DNA of 64,000 bases. Source: Aegilops tauschii subsp. strangulata (lineage: Eukaryota; Streptophyta; Magnoliopsida; Poales; Poaceae). Positions 42,807 to 55,812 of this stretch are shown one piece after another; the stretch's first letter is position 1, and each line of letters starts with the position of its first letter. The stretch is from assembly GCF_002575655.3 (NCBI RefSeq), contig NC_053037.3:446555793-446619792 (forward strand), given 5' to 3'. The position numbers and the translations under genes are program-made. The notes under the pieces were generated by a model. It did no database searches. It was not told where the DNA came from and was given only the letters and a program-made list of their open reading frames with translations.

Positions 42807-43547
42807 AATGGTTTGGTTTGCATTAGATTGCTTTAGAGCATCTTCAAAAGATATCTTTTTTCCCAAAACATTCTTAGTACGAGGGGTCAGGTCAAAAAAC
42901 ATGCTCCAGCATAAACCTGATCATACCTCAGGTCAGGCCGAGCCAGGTTTTAGGTCGGGCTTGACAGAACCCAGGTGAAAATCTCAAGTTTGAGTCCGAC
43001 CAAAAACATGTGAACAATGCATTTTTCATTTGAAATAATGATTTTGGGGGTAAAATAGTATATTACACCTATTTTATATAAATTAATATTTTTTGGTAGG
43101 TTCACAGCTTCAGGGTAGGGCTTTGAGCAGAAAAGCCAAGTCTGAGCCTAACCCAGATGTCGGGCTTCTGGGTTGGGCTGCCCATGAACAAGTCTACCCC
43201 GGCATATATTGGGGGAGTTTCAACTCTATATTCCCATCCTTGTTGGCGGGAGCCATCAACCTGATTTTCAGCTCCCCTTCCCTGTGCGACCTTGAGCACC
43301 GAACGATGCGCTACCTCACACTCACCTGGGCCGCCCCACCGCACGGCCACGCTAGCTTCCCGCCTCCTTGGATCATCACGGTTATCGCATGCCCGCTTCG
43401 AGCATCGCGCCGATGCACTGTCGGTGACCCCCGCACCACCGTCAAACACCACCCCATCGCTTCTCACGCTCACAGCTTGATGGAGCTAAATTCAGCAGAT
43501 CTAGGGTAGGGGTTCCCGAGCTGGTGATCTTGGCATGACTGTAACAG
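42807..43547. other. Intergenic repeat-like DNA, no gene
   Basis: Begins with the right AATGG duplication, so it continues the sequence left of 7686. It contains GGTC/GGGCT-rich phrases ('aggtcaggccgagccagg', 'gggcttctgggttgggctgcc') and an AT-rich interval. Frames of 123-138 codons at 43093-43509 overlap on both strands without motifs, so I call none. Confidence 0.35.
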
Positions 43548-43960
43548 GACGAAAAAGAGACACATTGTTTACCCAGTTTCAGGCCCTCTCAAAGAGGTAA
43601 AATCTTACATCCTGCTTGTATTTTATTGATTGTGAATGGGGTACAAAGTACGGGTTGATCTACCTCGAGATCATATGTGTGAATGAATTTGCCTCTACGG
43701 TCTAAACCCCTTGTCTATATAGACACCGGGGGTACCTAGGTCGGTTACATCAGGGGATAAACATGTCGAGGATCACATCGTGTCTAGGAGCATGTGCCAA
43801 GTCTTTGAAAGATTCCATCTTGAGTACATCGTGGGGCTTGTCAGATATGGCCCACTTGTGTGATAGTTTGGGGTCCTTAACCCAACCCATCTTTTGGGGG
43901 CTGACATGGTTAGCACCCTCCTATGTAGGAAACCATTAGTAGCCCCTGAACTAGTCTTCA
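43548..43960 (-). repeat. LTR-like direct repeat, copy 1
   Basis: About 410 bp similar to 44462-44865: shared phrases 'acccag(g)tt', 'tctcgaaggggtaaaatc' or 'tctcaaagaggtaaaatc', 'acctcgagatc', 'tacggtctaaa' and 'ggggataaacatg'. It includes a TATA-like 'ctatatag' near 43715. It resembles the end of a Gypsy LTR read on the minus strand. No coding. Confidence 0.45.
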
Positions 43961-44461
43961 AGCCACACACAAAGCTCAACTCTTCCAAGTCATGACTTCA
44001 TCTTTAGTCTACGGCTCCGTAGGCGAGTTCAACAAATGTGATATCTTTGTCTTCTAGATTAACCCCATGTCCGAGAATGTCCTCGGGTCCGAAGTCCTTA
44101 CGCCGAAGTAGATGCATTAAGAGCTAAGTAAGCTCCTTCTAAGGACCGATTTCAGGTCCCACCCTGATCGTTTTTTCAGAGTATGCCACCTAGACAGGGT
44201 CCCACCATTGACATGTCCAATCAGGCGAGTTGTAGCAGGCCCCAATACTGGCTCTAGTGTTATCATTAATTTATTCCTTGATTTTGCGTGCGCATGTAAG
44301 GCATGACATTGGGAAACACGCAGATTTACCATGGTAGGACTCAGACATCTCGTCATCCCATGACCAGGGATTCCCCCTATATGGTTGAGGAAAAAGGATA
44401 AGAGATTTCACATCCCTTTAATCTTCCCTGCCCGACATAAAGCTCATCTGCCTCAGTAACA

Positions 44462-44865
44462 TGACAAAGAGGGACACGATTTTTACCCAGGTTTGGGCCC
44501 TCTCGAAGGGGTAAAATCCTATGTCCTGCTTCTGTTGTATTGATTGTGGATGGAGTGCAAAGTACATGATGATCAACCTCGAGATCGTATGTGAATGAAT
44601 CTAACCCTACGGTCTAAAACCCCTCGGCTTATATAGGCATCAGGGGTACCCAGGGTTACATGTAGGTCAGTTGCATCAAGGGATAAACATGCTGATGATT
44701 CAAACGTGTCGTGAAGTATGCGCCAAGTCTTCGGAGGATTTCATCTTGAGTACACTGCGGGGCAGGGTAAACATGGCCCATTCGTCGGTTCTCTAAGGGT
44801 CCTCGGCCCAACCCATGATTGGGAGGCTGACGTGGCTAGCACCCCCTAGTCCAGGACACCATCAA
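44462..44865 (-). repeat. LTR-like direct repeat, copy 2
   Basis: Same unit as copy 1 and same orientation, ending 'ccccctagtccaggaca', which on the minus strand is TGTCCTGGACTAGGGGG, a start found in several Triticeae Gypsy LTRs. The 500 bp between the copies has no coding. The pair may be a much deleted element or two LTR fragments. Confidence 0.45.
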
Positions 44866-45344
44866 TGGGTTGCTACTAGAGGAGGATGGCAAAACCTTGT
44901 TGCATGCATTCCAGGATGCTATAACGTTTATGAAATTCCATTATCTTCTTGGCTACAAGTTCAATTTGTGGAGTTGGGGTAAATATTGGTCTGTTATTTG
45001 AAGTATTGCAAATTACATAATTGAATATGAAGAATGTTAATGGTGTGATTTTGTGACATTGGTTATAATTTCACGGAATTTGCGCTATCATGTTTTGTGG
45101 GATTGCACTTCTGGTCCTGATTTTACTCTTCATTATGTGGAGAAAGATGGGAAATCGGAAGTCTAAAATTTCATGGCCCTTCAAATTCGATAAAAGAGTA
45201 GATACTTCAAAAATCTACTATTCAAGCCGGACCAAGGACTATAAGTTAAGGTTCAAAATTAAACTTTTGTACTTTTTTATTATGATGTTCGGCTTTACTT
45301 ATTATTATTTTTTGAGCAAAAGATATTTTCCATGATATCCATTG
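44866..45344. other. Intergenic, no supported gene
   Basis: AT-rich. The 81-codon frame at 45090-45335 is hydrophobic at its start ('GIALLVLILLFIMW') but sits in AT-rich repeat sequence with no context, so I do not call it. Confidence 0.3.
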
Positions 45345-47492
45345 ATAGAAACCATTAGGAGTTCACAACCATAGCCAAACAGAAAGAAAATATAGCATAT
45401 AAAACATTATAGCAAATTAGAGCCACCTGAAGATATAAGATCATCACAGACCCGGAGTCAGAAGAGTAAAGACACAACTCCCTCTTTAGACTCAAAACCA
45501 CCCATATCAATAATCTCATTAGTGGGTAACCAAAATAATAGACAACTCCAGATAACAAACTTTTTAAGACACCATTACAACAACTCATATAATAGGAAGT
45601 ATCAACATAGGAAAAATAAAAAGCGAGACTAATGCACAACATCATATATGAGATCATTTTTAACAACAACATCTTGAAGGCACCAAGCAAGATCGCCTAG
45701 TTTGCTCTTTAGCTTTCTTCCTTCAGCCAACTATAATATGAAGAACTCCAGAACCAGGGCGCCATCCTCTAGTTTCACTGAAAATATCACTTGCTACTCG
45801 CTCTAGTAGCTTTATTCCCCCCACATTATCTCCCTTTGTTTGTCTGGATTTATCTATAAAATCGACCAAGAATTAAGCAAAGCATACGATCTGTGCAAAA
45901 TTGCAAATGGGTCTAACACCTTTTTGCGTTCAAAACATATGCAAATTCTCCATAGCCAAATAGACCAAATTATTGAAGAGATACCAACCAAGAGCATCAT
46001 TTTCTTTTCTTTACCATACTGCTATATCCATGAAGTAAAAAGGGTTTTCACATCATGCGAGAACTAATTCAAGTTGTCTCAGTACACTCGACATAAACTT
46101 TGCTACTGATCAAAGAAAAAAATGATGTAATAACTCTTCATTGCCACAAAAGACATCTATTATTTCTAGACCATCCTCTTTTCAGCAAATTATGTTCAGT
46201 AAGAATACTATTTATCGGAGTAAGCCATAGAAATACTTTTATCTTAGGTGGCATTTTAACTTTCCATAGAAACTTAAAGGAGAAGTGGACTTCACTCAAG
46301 ATCATTTGGTTGTACAGTGATTTCACTGTAAACCTCTCACTGCTAGTTAAAGACCAAGTTACACTCTCTTTTCTCTCAACTAGACAAACTTTATAGGAGT
46401 CTTGCTTAATCTCATCTCACTGGTTTAGTGTACCACCCCGCAAATTTCTTCTAAACTAAAAATGATCCCATCATTTTGCAAAAGCTTTAGCCACAATAAT
46501 ATTTTGGTAAAGCATACATTGTATAATCTATTGTATGAAACATTAGGTTTGACATCAATCCACCAGCCTTCCCAAAACAATGTGTTGCCCCATTACCAAC
46601 ATTTGTGCCATATTTATATAATATAGATTTTACAGACAAGATTCTTGACTAATTGAGAGTCACTAGTTTATGTTTAATACCATAAATACAAGATCCTTTA
46701 ACATATTTATTTAGCAACAAAGATTGCTAGGGTCCCTCTTTAGTTTCAAGATTCGATATCCACTTAGCCCATAAAGATTTTTTGAAAACTACCAAAATAA
46801 TACTCCCCAAACCCCTTTGCCTCTTTGGCTGGCAAACCTCAGTCTAGTTACCAAGATAGTATTTATTTTTATATTTATCTCCCTGCCAAGAATCCTAGAT
46901 CAACAAAGGCTTTTTTAACTCCCATAGAAATGGGATAAAAGGACATCATGAACATCGGTAGACTACTCAGACTTGACTGTATTAGATTTATTCTACCAGC
47001 CATGTTTAACATCTTACCATACCAACATGCACATCTATTCTCAACTTTATTCTTAACAGGCTTCCAATCCCTATTTCTAGTTCTCACTTTATTAAGAGAA
47101 ACTCTTAAGTATTTTATAGGGAGATCCACCACTTTACAAGTGAAAATATTTTTACAAACTTCCCCCTTATCATTTGCATCTCCAAACAAAAATATTTCAC
47201 TCTTATGAAAATTAATTTTCATCCTAGACATTTGCTCAAAAGAGCGCAATATAATTTTCGAAATATGGGCGCTACTAACATCATGAGGGAGGAGGAAGAT
47301 TGTATCATCTACGCAATTGACGATATTTACCCCTCCTCATAATATTCAGTCATCACTCCTTTAACATAGCCATATTCTTAGCATTTTCCGAAATCCTAGC
47401 AAGAGCATTAGCTGCCAGATTAAACAGCAAGGGGGACAGAGCATTTCCTTACCTCAAACCGTTAAAAGTAAGGAAATAATGGCCTATTACAT
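45345..47492 (-). mobile_element. LINE (non-LTR retrotransposon) fragment, truncated by E6
   Basis: On the minus strand, RT homology starts at the E6 boundary (47492) and runs towards 45345, followed by a non-coding 3' region. The 5' two thirds (ORF1, endonuclease and N-terminal RT) are not in the window: E6 inserted within the RT domain, and the missing half would lie beyond E6/E7. The exact 3' end is uncertain; no poly(A) tail was identified. Confidence 0.7.
46138..47475 (-). pseudogene. LINE RT C-terminal part and zinc-binding domain, broken
   Basis: At about 47465-47380 a frame reads 'GNALSPLLFNLAANALARIS', the LINE box after the catalytic region, preceded by an in-frame TAA. Near 47320-47280 the catalytic box appears as 'NCVDDTIFLL', with the usual first aromatic and Ala altered. 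Then 47249-46875 holds 'MSRMKINFHKSEIFLFGDA' and 'LPIKYLRVSLNK', the thumb region. At 46326-46138 'FLWKVKMPPKIKVFLW' and 'LLKRGW' mark the RT zinc-binding (zf-RVT) domain. Multiple frame changes and stops make it non-functional. Confidence 0.7.
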
Positions 47493-48843
47493 TGATGTCG
47501 CTTGAACTACGTCAGTATTTCCCCAAAGAGGAAGGGATGACGCAGCACAACTACGGTAGGTATTTCCCTCAGTTATGAAACCAAGGTATCAATCCAGTAG
47601 GAGAACCAAGCAACACTATGTAAAAGGTACCTGCACACAAAGAACAAATACTTGCAACCCGACGCTTATAAGGGGTTGTCAATCCCTTTTTCGGGTAACG
47701 GCGTCAGAAATTGTCAAGTTGACGGGATAAAATTGTGATAGATTGGATAAATAGATCTCAATAAAATGTGAAATAAAATAAAAAATAAAAAAGTGCAGCA
47801 AGGTATTTTTGGGTTTTTAGATCTAAAAACAAAAGCAAATACAAATAGATCTAAAAGCAAATATGATAAAGAATAGACCCGGGGGCCGTAGATTTCACTA
47901 GTGGCTTCTCTCAAGAAATAGCACACGGTGGGTAAAAAATTTACTGTTGTGCAATTGATAGAACCTCAAATAATTATGACGATATCCAGGCAATGATAAA
48001 TATATAGGCATCACGTCCAAGATTAGTAGAACGACTCCTGCCTGCATCTACCACTATTACTCCACACATCGACGCTATCCAGCATGCATCTAGTGTATTA
48101 AGTTCATGGAGAAACAGAGTAATGCAATAAGAACGATGACATGATGTAGATGAGATCTATTCATGTAGGAATAGCCCCCGTCTTGTTATCCTTAATAGCA
48201 ACGGTACATGCGTGTCTTGCTGCCCCTTCTGTCACTGGGAAAGAACACCGCGCGATTGAACCCATCACAAAGAACCTCTTCCCATGGCAAGAAAAATCAA
48301 TCTAGTTGGCCTAACTAAACCAAAGATTCGCAGAAGAAATACGAGGCTATAAATAATCATGCATATAAGAGATCAAAGAGGACTCAAATAATATTCATGG
48401 ATAAAAGATCTGATCATAAACTCAAAGTTCGTCGGATCCCAACAAACACACCGCAAAAAGAGTTACATCAAATATATCTCCAAGAGACCATTGTATTGAG
48501 AATCAAAAGAGAGAGAGGAGGCCCTCTAGCTACTGCCTATGGACCCATAGGTCTACAATGAACTACTCGCGCATCATCGGAGAGGCACCAATGAGGATGA
48601 TGAACCCCTCCGTGATGGTGTCTAGATTGGATCTCGTGGTTCTGGAACTTGCGGCGGCTGGAATTGTGTTTCGTCGACTCCCCTAGGGTTTCTGGAATAT
48701 TTGGGTATTCATGGGGAAGAGGCAGTGCGCGAGGCCACCGAGGTGGGCACAACCCAACAGGGCGCGCTTGGGCCCCCAGGCACGCCCAGGTGGGTTGTGC
48801 CCCCCTCGGGGCACCCCTCTAGCACTTCTTTGGCCCATGTTGT
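47493..48843 (-). repeat. E6 3' LTR, main part
   Basis: Aligned with 59663-60918 almost throughout, with phrases such as 'gaccgggggccgtagatttcac' and 'ccgcaaaaagagt'. It extends about 120 bp further than the other copy before E8 interrupts it at 48844. The LTR's terminal piece reappears at about 55786-55812. Confidence 0.85.
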
Positions 48844-50581
48844 TGTTGGGGAACGCAGTATCTCAAAAGATTTCCTATGATCACGCAAGATCTATCTAGG
48901 AGATGCATAGCAATGAGACGGGAGAGTGTGTCCACGTACCCTCGTAGACCGAAAGCGGAAGCGTTTAGTAACGCGGTTGATGCAGTCGAACGTCTTCACG
49001 ATCCAATCGATCCAAGTACCGAACGTACGACACCTCCGTGTTCAGCACACGTTCAGCACGATGACGTACCTCGAGCTCTTGATCCAGTTGAGGACGAGGG
49101 AGAGTTCCGTCAGCACGACGGCGTGGTGACGGTGATGATAAAGTTACCGGCGCAGGGCTTCGCCTAAGCACTACGACGATATGACCGAGGTGTTAAACTG
49201 TGGAGGGGGGCACCGCACACGGCTAAGAGATTGTCTATTGTGCTTTGGGGTGCCCCCTGCCCACGTATATATAGGAGGGGGGAGGAGGAGGCCGGCCAAG
49301 GGGGAGGCGCGCCAAGGGGGGAGTCCTACTAGGACTCCAAACCTAGTAGGATTCGCCCCCCTTTCCTTCCAACAGAGAGGGGGAAAGGGGAAAGGAGATA
49401 GAGGGAGATGGAAAGAGGGGGGCCGCGCCCCCTCCCCTTGTCCAATTCCGATTGGGGCAAGGGGGCGTGCCCCACCTCATGTGGCCTGCCTCCTCTCCTC
49501 CACTATGGCCCACTAGGCCCAAAAACTTTCCCGGGGGTTCCGATATCCTCCCGGTACCCCGATAAATCCCTGAACCTTATCGGAACCATTCCGATGTCCG
49601 TATATGACCTTCCAATATATCAATCTTTACCTTTCGACCATTTTGAGACTCCTCGTCATGTCCGTGATCTCATCCGGGACTCCGAACAAACTTCGGTCAT
49701 CAAATCACATAACTCATAATACAAATCGTCATCGAAACATTAAGTGTGCGGACCCTACGGGTTCGAGAACTATGTAGACATGACGGAGACACATCTCCGG
49801 TCAATAACCAATAGCGGAACCTGGATGCTCATATTAGCTCCTACATATTCTACGAAGATCTTTATCGGTCAAACCGCATAACAACATACGTCATTCCCTT
49901 TGTCATCGGTATGTTACTTGCCCGAGATTCGATCGTCGGTATCTTCATACCTAGTTCAATCTCGTTACCGGCAAGTCTCTTTACTCGTTCCATAATGCAT
50001 CATCCCGTAACTAACTCATTAGTCACATTGCTTGCAAGGCTTATACTGATGTGCATTACTGAGAGGGCCCAGAGATACCTTTTCGATACACGGAGTGACA
50101 AATCGTAATATCGATCTATGCCAACTCAACAAACACCATCGGAGACACCTGTAGAGCATCTTTATAATCACCCAGTTACGTTGTGACGTTTGATAGCACA
50201 CCAAGTGTTCCTCCGGTATTCAGGAGTTGCATAATCTCATAGTCAGAGGAATATGTATAAGTCATGAAGAAAGCAATAGCAATAAAACTAAATGATCATT
50301 ATGCTAAGCTAACAGGTGGGTCTTGTCCATCACATCATTCTCTAATGACGTGACCCCGTTGATCAAATGACAACACATGTCTATGGTCAGGAAACTTAAC
50401 CATCTTTGATTAACGAGCTAGTCTAGTAGAGGCACACTAGGGACATTCTGTTTGTCTATGTATTCACACATGTACTAAGTTTCCGGTTAATACAATTCTA
50501 GCATGAATAATAAACATTTATCATGATATAAGGAAATATAAATAACAACTTTATTATTGCCTCTAGGGCATATTTCCTTCA
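48844..50581 (-). repeat. E8 3' LTR
   Basis: 1738 bp from 'tgttggggaacgcag' to 'catatttccttca'. A TATA-like 'tatatata' lies near 49266. Next to it, 'gtctcccacctccactagag' (50582-50601) is, on the minus strand, the Copia-type purine tract. Confidence 0.85.
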
Positions 50582-50614
50582 GTCTCCCACCTCCACTAGA
50601 GTCAATAATCTAGA

Positions 50615-53600
50615 TTACATAGTAATGATTCTAACACCCATGGAATCTTGGTGCTGATCATGTTTTTCTCGTGGAAGAGGCTTAGTCAACGGGTCTGCAA
50701 CATTTAGATCCATATGTATTTTGCAAATCTCTATGTCTCCCTCCTTGACTTGATCGCAGATGGAATTGAAGCGTCTCTTGATGTGTTTAGTTCTCTTCTG
50801 AAATCTGGATTCATTCGCCAAAGCTATTGTTCCAGTATTGTCACAAAAGATTTTCATTGGACCTGATGCACTAGGTATTACACCTAGATCGGATATGTAC
50901 TCCTTCATCCAGACTCCTTCATTTGCTGCTTCCGAAGCAGCTATGTACTCTGCTTCACACGTAGATCCCGCCACAACGCTCTGCTTGGAACTGCACCAAC
51001 TGACAGCTCCACCATTCAATATAAATACGTATCCGGTTTGCGACTTAGAATCATCCGGATCAGTGTCAAAGCTTGCATTGACGTAACCAATTATGACAAG
51101 CTCTTTGTCACCTCCATAAACAAGAAACATATCCTTAGTCCTTTTCAGGTATTTCAGGATGTTCTTGACCGCTGTCCAGTGATCTACTCCTGGATTACTT
51201 TGGTACCTCCCTGCTAAACTTATAGCAAGGCACACATCAGGTCTGGTACACAACATTGCATACATGATAGAACCTATGGCTGAGGCATAGGGAATGACTT
51301 TCATTTTCTCTATCTTCTGCACTGGTCGGGCATTCAGTCTGACTCAACTTCACACCTTGTAACACAGGCAAGAACCCTTTCTTTGACTGATCCACATTTT
51401 GAACTTCTTCAAAAACTTTATCAAGGTATGTGCTTTGTGAAAGTCCAATTAAGCGTCTTGATCTATCTCTATAGATCTTGATGCCCAATATATAAGCAGC
51501 TTCACCGATGTCTTCCATTGAAAAATTCTTATTCAAGTATCCTTTTATGCTATCCAGAAATTCTGTATTATTTCCAATCAACAATATGTCATGCACATAT
51601 AATATTAGAAATGCTACAGAGCTCCCACTCACTTTCTTGTAAATACAGGCTTCTCCAAATGTTTGTATAAAACCATATGCTTTGATCATACTATCAAAGT
51701 GCATGTTCCAACTTCGAGAGGCTTGCACCAGTCCATAAATGGATCGCTGGAGCTTGCACACTTTGTTAGCACCTTTAGGATTGACAAAACCTTCTGTTTG
51801 CACCATATACAACTCTTCTTTAAGATATCCATTAAGGAATGCAGTTTTGACATCCATTTGCCAAATTTCATAATCATAAAATGCGGCAATTGCTAACATG
51901 ATTCGGACAGACTTAAGCATTGCTACGGGTGAGATGGTCTGATTGTAGTCAACTCCTTGAACTTGTCGAAAACCTTTCGCAAAAAGTCGAGCTTTGTAGA
52001 CAGTAACATTACCGTCAGCGTCAGTCTTCTTCTTGAAGATCCATTTATTCTCTATGGCTTGCCGATCATCAGGCAAGTCAACCAAAGTCCACACTTTGTT
52101 CTCATACATGGATCCCATCTCAGATTTCATGGCCTCAAGCCATTTCGTGGAATCTAGGCTCATCATCGCTTCCTCATAGTTCGTAGGTTCGTCATGGTCA
52201 AGTAACATGACCTCTAGAACAGGATTACCGTACCACTCTGGTGCAGATCGTACTCTGGTTGACCTACGAGGTTTGGTAGTAACTTGATCTTAAGTTTCAT
52301 GATCATCATCATTAGCTTCCTCACTAATTGGTGTAGGAATCACTGAAACTGATTTCTGTGATGAAATACTTTCCAATTCGGGAGAAGGTACAATTACCTC
52401 ATCAATTCTACTTTCCTCCCACTCACTTCTTTCGAGAGAAACTCCTTCTCTAGAAAGGATCCATTCTTAGCAACGAATATCTTGCCTTCGGATCTGTGAT
52501 AGAAGGTGTACCCAACAGTCTCTTTTGGGTATCCTATGAAGACACATTTCTCCGATTTGGGTTCGAGCTTATCAGGTTGAAGCTTTTTCACATAAGCATC
52601 GCAGCCACAAACTTTAAGAAACAGCAGCTTAGGTTTCTTGCCAAACCACAGTTCATATGGTGTCGTCTCAACGGATTTAGATGGTGCCCTATTTAACATG
52701 AATGCAGCCGTCTCTAAAGCATAACCCCAAAACGATAGCGGTAAATCAGTAAGAGACACCATAGATCGCACCATATCTAATAAAGTACGGTTACGACATT
52801 CGGACACACCATTACGCTGTGGTGTTCCAGGTGGCGTGAGTTGAGAAACTATTCCACATTATTTCAAATGAAGACCAAACTCATAACTCAAATATTCACC
52901 TCCACGATCAGATCGTATAAACTTTATTTTCTTGTTACGATGATTTTCCACTTCACTCTGAAATTCTTTGAACTTTTCAAATGTTTCTGACTTATGTCAT
53001 CAAGTAGATATACCCATATCTGCTCAAATCATCTGTGAAGGTCAGAAAATAACGATACCCGCCGCGAGCCTCAACACTCATCGGACCGCATACATCAGTA
53101 TGTATTATTTCCAACAAGTCAGTTGCTCGCTCCATTGTTCCGGAGAGCGGAGTCTTAGTCATCTTGCCCATGAGGCATGGTTCGCAAGAATCAAGTGATT
53201 CATAATCAAGTGATTCCAAAAGTCCATCAGCATGGACTTTCTTCATGCGCTTTACACCAATATGACCTAAACGGCAGTGCCACAAATAAGTTGCACTATC
53301 ATTATTAACTTTGCATCTTTTGGCTTCAATATTATGAATATGTGTATCACTACAATCGAGATTCAACAAAAATGGACCACTCATCAAGGGTGCATGATTA
53401 TAAAAGATATTACTCATATAAATAGAACAACCATTATTCTCTGATTTAAATGAATAACCATCTCGCATCAAACAAGATCCAGATATAATGTTCATGCTCA
53501 ACGCTGGCACCAAATAACAATTATTCATGTCTAAAACTATTCCCGACGGTAGATGTAGAGGTAGCATGCCGACGGCGATCACATCAACCTTGGAACCATT

Positions 53601-54596
53601 TCCCACGCGCATCATCACCTCGTCCTTAGCCAATCTTCGTTTAATCCGTAGCCCCTGTTCCGAGTTGCAAATATGAGCAACAAAACCAGTATCAAATACC
53701 CAGGCGCTATTGCGAGCATTAGTAAGGTACACATCAATAACATGTATATCAAATATACCTTTCACTTTGCCTTCCTTCTTATCCGCCAAATACTTGGGGC
53801 AGTTCCGCTTCCAGTTATAGACCAGTCCCTTTGCAGTAGAAGCACTCAGTCTCAGGCTTAGGTCCAGACTTGGGCTTCTTCCCTTGAGAAGCAACTTGCT
53901 TGCTGTTCTTCTTGAAGTTCCCCTTCTTCCCTTTGCCCTTTTTCTGAAACTAGTGGTCTTGGTAACCATCAACACTTGATGTTCCTTCTTGATTTCTACC
54001 TCCACAGCCTTTAGCATCGCGAAGAGCTCGGGAATAGTCTTTTCCATCCCTTGCATATTATAGTTCATCACGAAGCCTTTATAGCTTGGTGGCTGTGATT
54101 GAAGAACTCTGTCAATGACACTATCATCAGGAAGATTAACTCCCAGCTGAGTCAAGTGGTTGTGGTACCCAGACATTCTGAGTATGTGTTCACTGATAGA
54201 ACTATTCTCCTCCATTTTGCAGCTATAGAACTTGTTGGAGACTTCATATCTCTCAACTCGGGCATTTGCTTGAAATATTAACTTCAACTCCTGGAACATC
54301 TCATATGCTCCATGACGTTCAAAACGTCTTTGAAGTCCCGATTCTAAGCCGTAAAGCATGGCACACTAAACTATCGAGTAGTCAACAGCTTTGCTCTGGC
54401 AGACGTTCATAACGTTCGGAGTTGCTTCTGCAGCGGGTCTTGCACCTAGCGGTGCTTCTAGGAAGTAATTCTTCTGTGCAACAATGAGGATAATCCTCAA
54501 GTTACGGATCCAGTCCGTGTAGTTGCTACCATCATCTTTCAACTTAGCTTTCGCTAGGAGCGCATTAAAATTCAAGGGAACGGTAGCACGGGCCAT
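50615..54596 (-). pseudogene. E8 Copia gag-pol polyprotein, broken
   Basis: Starts at ATG 54596 with gag. An in-frame TAG at 54366-54368 is followed by gag continuing to about 53800, with a damaged zinc knuckle ('WKRNCPKYLADKKEG' is its end). Protease has 'WVFDTGFVAHICNS' near 53720. The pre-integrase motif is 'LWHCRLGHIGVKRM'. Integrase holds 'IHTDVCGPM' and, after a stop near 52992, 'NGVSECRNRTLLDMVRSM'. RT (52208-51330) has 'WQMDVKTAFLNGYLKEELYM', and its catalytic box reads YVHD instead of YVDD. A frame change near 51320 precedes RNase H, where 'GYVNASFDTD' has Asn at the first catalytic Asp, while 'EAEYIAASEA' and 'CDNTGTIALAN' are kept. All activities are probably lost. Confidence 0.85.
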
Positions 54597-55763
54597 TGAT
54601 CTACAACAACATAGACATGCAAAAACTATTAGGTACTAAGTTCATGATAAATTAAAGTTCAATTAATCATATTACTTAAGAACTCCCACTTAGATAGACA
54701 TCCCTCTAGTCATCTAAATGATCACGTGATCCAGATCAACTAAACCATGTCCGATCATCACGTGAGATGGAGTAGTTTTGAATGGTGAACATCACTATGT
54801 TGATCATATCTACTATATGATTCACGTTCGACCTTTCGGTCTCAGTGTTCCGAGGCCATATCTGCATATGCTAGGCTCGTCAAGTTTAACCCGGGTATTC
54901 TGCACGTGCAAAACTGGCTTGCACCCATTGTATGTGAACGCAGAGCTTATCACGCCCATCATCACGTGGTGTCTCGGCACGACGAACTGTAGCAACGGTG
55001 CATACTCAAGGTCATACTAAGCAAAATAAGATGCATAAAGGATAAACATCTCATGCAATCAAAATATGTGACATGATATGGCCATTATCATCTTGTGCCT
55101 TTGATCTCCATCTCCAAAGCACCGTCATGATCTCCATTGTCACCGGCTTGACACCTCGATCTCCATCGTAGCATCGTTGTCGTCTCGCCAACTATTACTT
55201 CTACGACTATCGCTATCTCTTAGTGATAAAGTAAAGCAATTACATGGCGATTGCATTTCATACAATAAAGCGACAACCATAAGGATCCTGTCAGTTGCCG
55301 ATAACTTTTACAAAACATGATCATCTCATACAACAATTTATAACTCATCACGTCTTGACCATATCACATCACAACATGCCCTGCAAAAACAAGTTAGACG
55401 TCCTCTACTTTGTTGTTGCAAGTTTTACGTGGCTGCTACGGGCTTCTAGCAAGAACCGTTCTTACCTACGCATCAAAACCACAACGATTTTTCGTCCAGT
55501 GTGTTGTTTTAACCTTCAACAAGGACCGGCCTTAGTCAAACTCGATTCAACTAAAGTTGGAGAAACAGACACCCGCTAGCCACCTGTGTGCGAAGCATGT
55601 CGGTAGAACTAGTCTAATGAATGCGGTCATGTAATGTCGGTCCGGGCCGCTTCAGCCAACAATACCGACGTTGGTGGTAAGCAGTATGACTATTATCGCC
55701 CACGACACTTTGTGTTCTACTCATGCATATAACATCTACGCATAGACCTGGCTCGGATGCCAC
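54597..55763 (-). other. E8 leader and PBS region
   Basis: No coding, as in the long untranslated leaders of Angela/BARE-type elements. Near 55741-55763 the minus strand reads 'gtggcatccgagccagg', a degenerate version of the initiator-Met PBS. Confidence 0.55.
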
Positions 55764-55812
55764 TGTTGGGGAACGCAGTATTTCAAAATTATCGATACGT
55801 TGGAGACGTATC
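55764..55812 (-). repeat. Junction of E8 5' LTR stub and E6 3' LTR terminus
   Basis: 55764-55790 is the last part of the E8 5' LTR ('tgttggggaacgcagtat'). From about 55786 to 55812 it is the terminus of the E6 LTR ('gatacgttggagacgtatca'). Roughly 1.7 kb of E8 LTR and part of the E6 LTR are missing between them. Confidence 0.6.

Larger units (their letters stand above)
48844..55790 (-). mobile_element. E8: Angela/WIS-like Copia retrotransposon, decayed
   Basis: 3' LTR at 48844-50581, then purine tract, RNase H, RT, integrase, protease and gag in the order expected for Copia on the minus strand, a long leader, a degenerate PBS, and the last 27 bp of the 5' LTR at 55764. Most of the 5' LTR is deleted, joining directly to the last bases of the E6 3' LTR. 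The LTR start 'tgttggggaacgcagta' and gag start 'VPLNFNALLAKAKLKDDGSN' are those of the Angela/WIS group as I remember them. Confidence 0.85.

Noticed and set aside
43093..43509. Frames of 123-138 codons on both strands
   Set aside because: They overlap, have no motif or splice context, and lie in repeat-like DNA.
45090..45335. 81-codon frame with a hydrophobic start
   Set aside because: A single short frame in AT-rich repeat DNA without a homologue or supporting signal.
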